Below, piece after piece: positions 17,223-25,080 of a stretch of DNA of 64,000 bases. A model generated the notes under the pieces. That model made no database searches. It worked only from the letters and a program-made list of their open reading frames with translations, and was not told where the DNA came from. Numbering within the stretch: the stretch's first letter is position 1; the number at the start of each line of letters is the position of its first letter. Made by a program: the position numbers and the translations under genes. This DNA comes from CAVXJN01 sp963773585 (GTDB taxonomy: Bacteria > Pseudomonadota > Gammaproteobacteria > JASBUN01): positions 1-64,000 of the forward strand of contig CAVZBR010000014.1 of the NCBI GenBank assembly GCA_963773585.1, given 5' to 3'.

Positions 17223-18665
17223 ATGCTGTCGCGCGCAGTTTCGAAATCGAAAATCTGGCTGTTGTCCTCGCTGTTGTTCTGGCAGGTGCTGGCGCAGGGT
17301 CAGACCCTACCCGACTTCACCGAACTGGTGGAGCAAACCAAATCAGTGGTGGTGAATGTCAGCACCACCGCGGCCCCGTCGGAGGCCGATAGCGGTGCCC
17401 AGCCAGGCGCCCCGAATGCTCCGGACACACCGGAAGGGGTGCCGTTCGACGAATTTCTTCGCAAGTTCTTCGAAGATCACGGGCAAGACGGGCCGCCACC
17501 GGGGCTCGATCGCGAGTCGCTGGGCTCCGGTTTCATCGTTTCAGCGGACGGTTACATCATCACCAATAATCACGTCGTCCAGGGCGCGGACCAGATCATG
17601 GTGCGCCTCAGCGACCGGCGCGAGTTCGAAGCCAAACTGGTGGGTACCGACCCCAACAGCGACATCGCCCTGCTGAAAATCCAAGCCGCCGGTCTGCCGG
17701 TCGCCAACCTCGGCGATTCGGATAATTTGAAAGTGGGGGAATGGGTAGTGGCGATCGGTTCGCCGTTCGGTTTCGAGCACTCCGTAACCGTCGGTGTGGT
17801 CAGTGCCAAGGGCCGGGCGCTGCCCAATGAAAATTACGTGCCCTTCATTCAGACCGATGTCGCGATCAATCCCGGCAACTCCGGCGGACCGCTGTTCAAC
17901 CTGAAGGGCGAAGTGGTGGGTGTCAATTCCCAGATCTTCAGCCGCACCGGCGGCTACATGGGTTTGTCATTCGCGATCCCTTCCAAGGTCGCGATGCAGG
18001 TGGTCAAGCAGCTGAAAGAAAAAGGACGGGTCTCGCGCGGCTGGCTGGGGGTTTACATCCAGGACGTCAATCGTGATCTGGCCGAGTCTTTTGGCATGAA
18101 GACCCCGCGCGGCGCGCTGGTGGCTCAGGTGATCCCCGATGGGCCCGCGGCCAAGGCCGGTGTCCAGGTGGGCGACATCATCGTCGGATACAACGGCGCG
18201 CCGGTGGATCGTTCCGCGGCATTGCCGCCGATGGTCGGCGTCACGCCGGCGGGTACCACGACGTCGATCGAGGTCATACGCAACGGCAAGACCAAAAAGC
18301 TGGACATCAAGATCGCGGAATTGCCGGAACGCGAGACCCAGGTACAGGCAGCGGCGCCCCCGCCGGACATCGCAGGCCTCAACCAACGCCTGGCGATTGC
18401 GGTGACGGCACCGAGCGCAGCGCAACGCGAGGCCTTGGAACTGGGCGACGGCGGTGTGATCGTCGAGAAGGTTGCGCCTGGTCCGGCGCGTGAGGTGGGT
18501 GTGCGCGAGGGCGACGCAATCGTCATGTTGAATGGCCAAAAAGTGAGCGACGTCGCGCAATTCAAGGCGCTGGTGGATAAGCTGCAACCGGGCCGCACGG
18601 TGCCGATGCTTGTCCACCGCCGCAGCGGTCCGGTGTTCCTGCCGCTGAAGATCCCGGCAAAATGA
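17223..18665 (+). CDS. mucD: Periplasmic serine protease MucD (DegP/HtrA family)
   Basis: A 480-residue Do-type protease and chaperone in the periplasm, usually part of the sigma-E regulon. It has an N-terminal signal sequence (about residues 1-28). The catalytic triad is His117 in TNNHVVQ, Asp147 in NSDIALLK and Ser220 in NPGNSGGPLF. Two PDZ domains follow (about residues 270-360 and 385-470). A perfect TATAAT lies at 17179-17184, upstream of the start, but without a good -35, so a secondary promoter is possible. The stop overlaps the next gene by four bases. Confidence 0.95.
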   Translation: MLSRAVSKSKIWLLSSLLFWQVLAQGQTLPDFTELVEQTKSVVVNVSTTAAPSEADSGAQPGAPNAPDTPEGVPFDEFLRKFFEDHGQDGPPPGLDRESLGSGFIVSADGYIITNNHVVQGADQIMVRLSDRREFEAKLVGTDPNSDIALLKIQAAGLPVANLGDSDNLKVGEWVVAIGSPFGFEHSVTVGVVSAKGRALPNENYVPFIQTDVAINPGNSGGPLFNLKGEVVGVNSQIFSRTGGYMGLSFAIPSKVAMQVVKQLKEKGRVSRGWLGVYIQDVNRDLAESFGMKTPRGALVAQVIPDGPAAKAGVQVGDIIVGYNGAPVDRSAALPPMVGVTPAGTTTSIEVIRNGKTKKLDIKIAELPERETQVQAAAPPPDIAGLNQRLAIAVTAPSAAQREALELGDGGVIVEKVAPGPAREVGVREGDAIVMLNGQKVSDVAQFKALVDKLQPGRTVPMLVHRRSGPVFLPLKIPAK

Positions 18666-18913
18666 CCCCGCCGAGGCTCGAACTGTATACGCGCGAAGGC
18701 TGTCATCTGTGCGAATCACTGCTGGCGGAACTGCGTCCTTATTTGGACCGCGGTCCTGTAAGCTTGGACCTGGTGGATATCGATCGCGATCCGGCATTGA
18801 CCAAGCAATATGGGGCAGACGTTCCCGTGCTGGTGGCGGACGGTCGCGAAATTTGTCGTCACCGCCTCGATCACGGCGCCGTGCAAGCTTATCTGAACGA
18901 GCAATCAGCCTAA
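18662..18913 (+). CDS. Glutaredoxin-like protein (DUF836 family)
   Basis: An 83-residue thioredoxin-fold protein with an N-terminal redox motif CHLC (Cys14 and Cys17) in YTREGCHLCESL and the cis-proline region DVPVLVADG. Proteins of this type commonly sit between mucD and lepA in Gammaproteobacteria. It overlaps mucD (ATGA) and ends four bases before lepA. The substrate is unknown; a role in periplasmic or membrane protein quality control is only suggested by context. Confidence 0.85.
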   Translation: MTPPRLELYTREGCHLCESLLAELRPYLDRGPVSLDLVDIDRDPALTKQYGADVPVLVADGREICRHRLDHGAVQAYLNEQSA

Positions 18914-18917
18914 CCCG

Positions 18918-20717
18918 ATGCTACACACCCACATCCGTAATTTCTCCATCATCGCCCACATCGATCACGGTAAATCCACTCTCGCGGACCGGTTCATTCA
19001 GGTGTGCGGCGGGCTTGCGGACCGTGAAATGCAGGCTCAGGTGCTCGATTCCATGGACATCGAGCGCGAGCGCGGCATTACCATCAAGGCCCAGAGCGTG
19101 ACCCTGAACTACACCGCGCGCAACGGTGAAACCTACCGTTTGAACTTCATCGACACGCCGGGCCATGTCGACTTTTCCTATGAAGTGTCGCGCTCGCTGA
19201 AAGCCTGTGAAGGTGCTTTGTTGATCGTCGACGCCTCTCAAGGCGTGGAAGCGCAGAGCGTTGCCAACTGTTACACCGCGATCGACCTGGGCCTCGAAGT
19301 CGTGCCGGTGCTGAACAAAATCGATCTGCCTGCCGCGGAGCCCGAACGGGTCGCGAAAGAGATCGAGGATATTATCGGCATCGAGGCGGTTTCGGCGGTG
19401 AGAGTCAGCGCCAAGACGGGCGAGGGTGTAGAAGACATTCTTGAAGAGCTGGTGCGCCGGATCCCGCCTCCCGAGGGGGATCCCGATGCGCCGCTGCAGG
19501 CGCTGATCATCGATTCCTGGTTCGACAATTTCGTGGGCGTGATTTCTCTGGTGCGGATCATGCACGGCACGATGCGACCGAAGCAGAAGATTCGGGTCAT
19601 GTCCACCGGCCGTAACCACCAGGTGGAACGCCTTGGCATCTTTTCGCCGAAGCAGGTGGATACGCAAACCTTGGGCGCCGGAGACGTCGGCTATGTGATT
19701 TCCGGCATCAAGGATATCGACGGCGCCCCGGTCGGCGACACCTTGACGAGTGTCGACAACCCGGCACCCAAGCCCGTGCCGGGGTTCAAGAACGTACAAC
19801 CGCGTGTGTTCGCCGGGTTGTTCCCGATCGAAGCCGACGATTACGAGGATTTCCGCGAAGCGCTGTCGAAATTGCGATTGAACGATTCCGCGCTGCATTA
19901 CGAACCCGAAACCTCCCAGGCACTGGGTTTCGGATTTCGAGTGGGTTTTCTCGGCATGCTGCACATGGAAATCGTGCAGGAGCGCCTGGAGCGCGAATAT
20001 AATCTGGATCTCATTACCACCGCTCCCACCGTGATCTACGAGGTGGTGACAACCAAGGACGAAATACTGCACATCGACAATCCCGCGTCGCTGCCACCGC
20101 TCAACGAGGTCGCGCAAATCCGCGAACCGATCATTCTTGCCAATATCCTGGTGCCGCAAGCGCATATCGGTCCGGTGATTACCCTGTGCGAAGAAAAGCG
20201 GGGTTCACAGCGCAACATGCAATATCTCGGCAGCCAAGTTTCGCTGGTGTACGAACTGCCCATGAGCGAAGTGGTGCTGGATTTTTTCGACCGTTTGAAA
20301 TCGGTCAGCCGCGGTTTTGCATCGTTCGATTACCAGTTCGAACGGTTTCAAGAGGCGCCGCTTGTGAAGCTCGACTTGCTGATCAATGGCGAGCGGGTGG
20401 ATGCGCTGTCCATTATCGTTCATCGCGAGCAGTCGCAAAGTCGCGGCCGCGATCTCGCCGAGCGCATGCGTGAAATCATCCCGCGGCAAATGTTCGATGT
20501 GGCGATTCAGGCGGCGGTGGGAGCACAGATTATCGCCCGTACCACTGTCAAGGCACTGCGTAAGAACGTGACCGCGAAATGCTACGGTGGCGATATCACG
20601 CGCAAGAAGAAACTCCTGGAAAAGCAAAAGGCCGGCAAGAAGCGCATGAAACAAGTGGGCAAGGTCGAAATTCCCCAGGAAGCGTTCCTCGCAGTGCTCC
20701 AGGTGGGTAAAAAATAA
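18918..20717 (+). CDS. lepA: Translation elongation factor 4 (LepA)
   Basis: A ribosome-associated GTPase of 599 residues, the usual LepA length. G1 is AHIDHGKSTLADR (near residue 12), G2 is around RGITIK, G3 is DTPGHVDF and G4 is NKIDLP. The C-terminal LepA-specific domain contains KAGKKRMKQVGKVEIPQEAF. It precedes lepB, as in most bacteria. Confidence 0.98.
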   Translation: MLHTHIRNFSIIAHIDHGKSTLADRFIQVCGGLADREMQAQVLDSMDIERERGITIKAQSVTLNYTARNGETYRLNFIDTPGHVDFSYEVSRSLKACEGALLIVDASQGVEAQSVANCYTAIDLGLEVVPVLNKIDLPAAEPERVAKEIEDIIGIEAVSAVRVSAKTGEGVEDILEELVRRIPPPEGDPDAPLQALIIDSWFDNFVGVISLVRIMHGTMRPKQKIRVMSTGRNHQVERLGIFSPKQVDTQTLGAGDVGYVISGIKDIDGAPVGDTLTSVDNPAPKPVPGFKNVQPRVFAGLFPIEADDYEDFREALSKLRLNDSALHYEPETSQALGFGFRVGFLGMLHMEIVQERLEREYNLDLITTAPTVIYEVVTTKDEILHIDNPASLPPLNEVAQIREPIILANILVPQAHIGPVITLCEEKRGSQRNMQYLGSQVSLVYELPMSEVVLDFFDRLKSVSRGFASFDYQFERFQEAPLVKLDLLINGERVDALSIIVHREQSQSRGRDLAERMREIIPRQMFDVAIQAAVGAQIIARTTVKALRKNVTAKCYGGDITRKKKLLEKQKAGKKRMKQVGKVEIPQEAFLAVLQVGKK

Positions 20718-20778
20718 AGCTCTGTTCGATTTTCCGGCTTGCGGTTTGGACGCAGGCCAGCAACCGTGGGGATTCCGT

Positions 20779-21585
20779 ATGCAGTTCGATTTTCCGACCA
20801 TTCTGTTTCTGGCCGCCCTTGTCACCGGACTGATCTGGGGGTTCGACGCGCTGTTCTTCGCCCGCGGCCGCGCCGCACGGGCCGGCGACGGCAAGCGGGC
20901 GAAAGAGCCGTTGCTCGTCGAGTATTCGCGGTCATTCTTCCCCATCATCCTGATCGTACTGCTCCTGCGCTCGTTCCTGGTCGAGCCCTTCCGGATCCCA
21001 TCCGGTTCGATGATGCCGACTCTGCGTGACGGCGATTTCATTCTTGTGAACAAGTTCGCATACGGAATCCGGCTTCCGGTTATCAATAAGAAGATCATCG
21101 ATGTCGGCAACCCCCACCGGGGGGACGTCGTGGTGTTTCGGTATCCGAAAGATCCGTCGGTGGACTACATCAAGCGCATCGTCGGATTGCCGGGAGACCA
21201 CATCACCTATCGGAACAAGCGGGTGTATGTGAACGGCACGGAACTGAAGTACGAGGACCTCGGGGTGTATGAGGGCGTCGGCGTGGGGATCCCGATGTCG
21301 GGAGCCAGTCTGCTGGCCGAGCAACTCGGTGACACCAAGCACGACATTTTGCTCGAGCGTTCGCACTACGAGCGCAGTTATGATTGTCTCAACGGCAATG
21401 AGTTCACGGTGCCGGACGGCAGGTACTTCGTTATGGGCGATAATCGGGATAACAGCAACGACAGCCGCTTCTGGTGCGCAGTACCGGACGAGAATTTGAT
21501 CGGCAAGGCGTTTATGGTTTGGATGAACTGGGATCCGGTAGAAAGTTCGGTGATCTGGGGTAGGATCGGTGAGCGGATCCACTGA
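20779..21585 (+). CDS. lepB: Signal peptidase I
   Basis: The inner-membrane protease that removes signal peptides of exported proteins. There are two N-terminal membrane helices (about residues 6-26 and 54-68). The catalytic Ser77 is in IPSGSMMPTL and the general-base Lys132 is in DYIKRIVGLPGD. The later box GDNRDNSNDSR is present. The start is ATG 20779, preceded by GTGGGGA; an in-frame TTG at 20746 would add 11 residues but has no ribosome site. It totals 268 residues. Confidence 0.96.
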   Translation: MQFDFPTILFLAALVTGLIWGFDALFFARGRAARAGDGKRAKEPLLVEYSRSFFPIILIVLLLRSFLVEPFRIPSGSMMPTLRDGDFILVNKFAYGIRLPVINKKIIDVGNPHRGDVVVFRYPKDPSVDYIKRIVGLPGDHITYRNKRVYVNGTELKYEDLGVYEGVGVGIPMSGASLLAEQLGDTKHDILLERSHYERSYDCLNGNEFTVPDGRYFVMGDNRDNSNDSRFWCAVPDENLIGKAFMVWMNWDPVESSVIWGRIGERIH

Positions 21586-21604
21586 GGCTGCACGAGGGGG
21601 AACA

Positions 21605-21979
21605 ATGAACAGACACAAACAAACAGGCATGACTGCGCTGGGTTGGCTGATCGTGCTGGGATTGATCGGTTTTTTCGCGCTGGTCACGATTCGGGTAACA
21701 CCGATGTACCTGGAATCGTTCAATGTCTCGGGGGCGCTTGAATCACTCAAAAGTGAGCCCCTGGTGACCCAGAAAAGCATCGCTGATATCAACAGACTGT
21801 TGCAGCGCCGCTTCGACGTCAACGACATCGAGCACGTCAACCCCAAAACCGACGTCAAAGTGGAAAAACAGGAAGGAATCCTGAAAGTGACCATCGCCTA
21901 TGAAGCGCGGACGCATTTGCTGGGCAACTTGGACGTAGTGGGCGTGTTCGACAAGCACATCGAGATCATCGGCCACTAA
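21605..21979 (+). CDS. DUF4845 membrane protein
   Basis: A 124-residue protein with one N-terminal membrane helix (about residues 9-30, GWLIVLGLIGFFALVTIRV) and a periplasmic part. It matches the DUF4845 family conserved between lepB and rnc in Pseudomonas and relatives. The start ATG 21605 follows GAGGGGGAAC. The stop shares one base with the rnc start. No function is known. Confidence 0.85.
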   Translation: MNRHKQTGMTALGWLIVLGLIGFFALVTIRVTPMYLESFNVSGALESLKSEPLVTQKSIADINRLLQRRFDVNDIEHVNPKTDVKVEKQEGILKVTIAYEARTHLLGNLDVVGVFDKHIEIIGH

Positions 21980-22653
21980 TGACTACGCTCGACCGGCTTT
22001 CGGAACGACTCGGCCTGCGGTTCAACGAGCGCGCGCTGCTCGAAGAGGCCACGACGCACCGCAGCGCCGGCAGCAGAAACAACGAGCGACTGGAATTTCT
22101 GGGAGACGGCGTGCTGAATTTCGTCATCGCCGGCGAATTGTTCGAGCGCTATCCGCGGGCCAGCGAGGGCGAGCTCAGCCGCCTGCGATCGTCGCTGGTC
22201 AAAAAGGAAAAACTGGCCGAACTAGCGGCGCAACTGGACCTTGGCAGCTTTCTCAAGCTCGGTTCCGGCGAGTTGAAGAGCGGCGGATTCCGTCGCGCCT
22301 CGATTCTGGCCGATGCCCTGGAAGCGATTTTCGGTGCGACCTACCTTGACGGGGGCTTCGATGTCGCGCGCCAGGCCATACTGCGGTTGTACGCCGCCGA
22401 CCTCTCGAGTCTACCCGACGTTGCCGATCTCAAGGATCCGAAAACCCAGCTGCAGGAATTGCTGCAGTCCCGCAAACTGAATTTGCCCGAATATAGCGTC
22501 GTTGAAGTACATGGCGAGGCGCACGCCCAAACATTCAAAGTCTCGTGCAGGATACCCGGGCTCGATCAGCCCAGCTATGGCGTCGGCGAAAGCCGTCGGC
22601 GCGCCGAACAAGAGGCGGCGCGACAGGCGCTGCGACTTTTGGAATCATCTTGA
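21979..22653 (+). CDS. rnc: Ribonuclease III
   Basis: A double-strand-RNA endonuclease of 224 residues that processes rRNA and mRNA. The catalytic signature is NNERLEFLGDGVLNFV in the N-terminal domain, and the second acidic cluster is in ADALEAIFGATYLDGG. The dsRNA-binding domain is at about residues 150-222 (KDPKTQLQELLQSRKLNLP). It is translationally coupled to DUF4845 and to era. Confidence 0.97.
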   Translation: MTTLDRLSERLGLRFNERALLEEATTHRSAGSRNNERLEFLGDGVLNFVIAGELFERYPRASEGELSRLRSSLVKKEKLAELAAQLDLGSFLKLGSGELKSGGFRRASILADALEAIFGATYLDGGFDVARQAILRLYAADLSSLPDVADLKDPKTQLQELLQSRKLNLPEYSVVEVHGEAHAQTFKVSCRIPGLDQPSYGVGESRRRAEQEAARQALRLLESS

Positions 22654-22655
22654 TC

Positions 22656-23546
22656 ATGTTTCGCTGCGGCTATGTGGCATTGATCGGCAGGCCCAATGTG
22701 GGCAAGTCGACGCTTTTGAACCGCTTGCTGGGACAAAAGCTCAGCATCACGGCCGACAAACCACAGACAACACGGCACCGCATCGTCGGCATCAAGACCG
22801 TCGCCGACGCCCAGTTGTTGTACGTCGATACGCCGGGTCTGCATACGCAGGCCAAGAAAGCGATGAATCGCTATCTCAACCGTGCGGCGAGCAGCACCCT
22901 ACATGAAGTAGACGTAGTGGCGTTCGTGGTCGAAGCGCAGAAATGGACGGACGACGATCAAGCGGTGCTGGACCGGCTGTCGGAGTTGTCCGTGCCGGTA
23001 TTTGCCGTGATCAACAAGATCGATCGCTTGCGCGACAAAGCGGCGCTTCTGCCGTTTCTGCAGGCCATGTCGCAACGGTTCGAATTCGCCGAGATCGTGC
23101 CCGTGTCTGCGCAGAGCGGCAGCAACGTGGACCAGTTGGAGCAGGCGTTGAAGCTGCGCTTGCCGGAAGGTGAGCCGATTTACGACGCAGATCAGCTGAC
23201 CGACCGCTCGTCCCGTTTCATTGCCGCAGAGCTGATCCGCGAGAAACTTACCCGCAGGTTGCAACGTGAGCTGCCCTACGCGCTGACGGTGGAAATCGAG
23301 CAGTTTAAGGAACAAGAGGGCGTTTTGCATATCGACGGGCTGATCTGGGTAGAGCGGGATTCCCAGAAATCCATAGTCATCGGCAAAGGCGGCGCGATGC
23401 TCAAGGAAGTAGGTCGGCAGGCAAGAACGGACATGGAAAAGACTTTCGACGCGAAGGTTTATCTGCGCTTGTGGGTCAAGGCCAAGGAGGGCTGGTCAGA
23501 CGATGAGCGCAGCCTCAAAAGTCTGGGCTACTCAGACGAACTCTAA
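22656..23546 (+). CDS. era: GTPase Era
   Basis: An essential GTPase that binds 16S rRNA during 30S assembly. G1 is GRPNVGKST (residues 11-19), the PQTTRHR segment is G2, DTPGLH is G3 and NKIDR is G4. The C-terminal KH domain (about 205-290) contains the GKGGAMLKEVG loop. The start ATG 22656 gives 296 residues; the frame open upstream to 22545 is inside rnc. It starts two bases after the rnc stop, the standard rnc-era pairing. Confidence 0.97.
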   Translation: MFRCGYVALIGRPNVGKSTLLNRLLGQKLSITADKPQTTRHRIVGIKTVADAQLLYVDTPGLHTQAKKAMNRYLNRAASSTLHEVDVVAFVVEAQKWTDDDQAVLDRLSELSVPVFAVINKIDRLRDKAALLPFLQAMSQRFEFAEIVPVSAQSGSNVDQLEQALKLRLPEGEPIYDADQLTDRSSRFIAAELIREKLTRRLQRELPYALTVEIEQFKEQEGVLHIDGLIWVERDSQKSIVIGKGGAMLKEVGRQARTDMEKTFDAKVYLRLWVKAKEGWSDDERSLKSLGYSDEL

Positions 23547-23564
23547 TCTTCGGCCACGGCCGCG

Positions 23565-24293
23565 ATGAAAGTCGAACTGCAACCAGGTTTTGTACTGCAT
23601 TCGCGTCCCTATCGGGATACCAGTGCCCTGGTGGAAGCATACACCGCCGGCCACGGTCGGATCGGCATGGTGGCGCGAGGCGCGCGCTCGGAAAAGTCGC
23701 GGCTTCGGGGCCTGTTGCAGCCGTTTCGGCGGGTACTGTTGTCCTGGTCGGGGCGGGGTGAGCTCCAGACGCTGCACGCAGCGGAAGAAGTCGGGCCTGC
23801 GCTGCATCTCTCGGGCGCGCGTCTTATCAGCGGTTTCTACGTCAATGAGCTGATGATGCGTCTGAGCCATCGGGGCGATGCCAATACACAGTTGTTCGCG
23901 GCTTATGCGGCGACGCTGCAATCCCTGGCGACTACGGATGACCCGGGCCCGACCTTGCGGGTGTTCGAAAAGCGATTGTTGGAATCGCTGGGATATGGTT
24001 TGCAGCTCGAACACGATACCGAGGGCATGCCCATCGATCCGGGCTGCCGCTACGGCTACGCGATCGAGACCGGACCGGTACCGATCGCGATAGCACCTCC
24101 CATGGCACTGGAGATCACGGGCGCTACTTTGCAGGCATTGGCGGCCGAGAATTTCAAGGAGCTTCGGTGCGCGCGCGAGAGCAAGGCGCTGATGCGGTTC
24201 ATTCTGGGCTATTATCTGGGGCCGCAACCGCTGCACAGCAGGGCGCTGTTTCGCAATCTGCCGGGCGAGACGGAGCCGCCGCCCACCAACTGA
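23565..24293 (+). CDS. recO: DNA repair protein RecO
   Basis: A 242-residue protein of the RecFOR pathway that loads RecA onto SSB-coated DNA. The N-terminal OB fold is recognisable (GFVLHSRPYRDTSALVEAYT, then GMVARGARSEKS), followed by the helical region GFYVNELMMRL. The usual zinc-finger cysteines are not evident, as in other Gammaproteobacteria. It lies between era and pdxJ, the common order. Confidence 0.94.
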   Translation: MKVELQPGFVLHSRPYRDTSALVEAYTAGHGRIGMVARGARSEKSRLRGLLQPFRRVLLSWSGRGELQTLHAAEEVGPALHLSGARLISGFYVNELMMRLSHRGDANTQLFAAYAATLQSLATTDDPGPTLRVFEKRLLESLGYGLQLEHDTEGMPIDPGCRYGYAIETGPVPIAIAPPMALEITGATLQALAAENFKELRCARESKALMRFILGYYLGPQPLHSRALFRNLPGETEPPPTN

Positions 24294-24297
24294 CCGC

Positions 24298-25080
24298 ATG
24301 ACAAAGCGAGTTTTCGATATGAAAGGTTCATCTGCGATTTTGCTCGGCGTGAACATCGACCACGTCGCCACGCTGCGCCAATCCCGCGGCACTCGCTTTC
24401 CAGATCCCGTTCACGCCGCTTTTGCGGCCGAGCAGGCGGGGGCCGACGCCATTACCGTGCATTTGCGTGAGGACCGGCGCCATATACAGGAACGTGACGT
24501 CGAGATTCTCTGCCGCACCGTCTCCCGCCTCAATTTGGAAATGGCCGTGACCGAAGACATGGTGGTCATCGCTGAGCGGCTGCAACCGGCGGACTGTTGC
24601 CTGGTGCCGGAACGACGCCAGGAGTTGACCACCGAAGGTGGGTTGGATGTGGCGGGGCAGGAGGAGCGGATCGGAGAGGCATGTGCACGCCTTCGCGACG
24701 CGGGCATACGGGTATCGTTGTTTATCGATCCCGAGCCGCGGCAATTGGAAGCGGCGGCCCGGGCGGGCGCGCCAGTGGTGGAGATTCACACCGGTCGGTT
24801 TGCCGATGCCGCAGCGAGCGCCTTGCGCGAACATGAGTTCGCGCGAATCCGCGAGGCGGTGCAAGGCGGTATCGACCTCGGAATGCAAGTCAATGCAGGG
24901 CACGGTTTGAACTACGAAAACGTGCAGCGGATTGCCGGCCTGGCCGGGGTGCGCGAAATCAATATCGGCCACGCCATCGTTGCGCGCGCTGTATTTACGG
25001 GTTTGGCCGAGGCGGTATCGGAAATGAAACGACTAATGGTTGCGGCGCATGGCGATACTCAGGGCGAATCCGGCGGCTGA
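24298..25080 (+). CDS. pdxJ: Pyridoxine 5'-phosphate synthase
   Basis: Condenses 1-deoxy-D-xylulose 5-phosphate with 3-amino-2-oxopropyl phosphate to form pyridoxine 5'-phosphate. The N-terminal core LLGVNIDHVATLRQSRGT, HLREDRRHI and NAGHGLNYEN are family hallmarks. The start is either 24298 or ATG 24319 (MKGSSAILLG), which fits the family N-terminus better; neither has a clear ribosome site. Its 3' end overlaps the convergent hybrid kinase gene by 22 bases. Confidence 0.94.
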   Translation: MTKRVFDMKGSSAILLGVNIDHVATLRQSRGTRFPDPVHAAFAAEQAGADAITVHLREDRRHIQERDVEILCRTVSRLNLEMAVTEDMVVIAERLQPADCCLVPERRQELTTEGGLDVAGQEERIGEACARLRDAGIRVSLFIDPEPRQLEAAARAGAPVVEIHTGRFADAAASALREHEFARIREAVQGGIDLGMQVNAGHGLNYENVQRIAGLAGVREINIGHAIVARAVFTGLAEAVSEMKRLMVAAHGDTQGESGG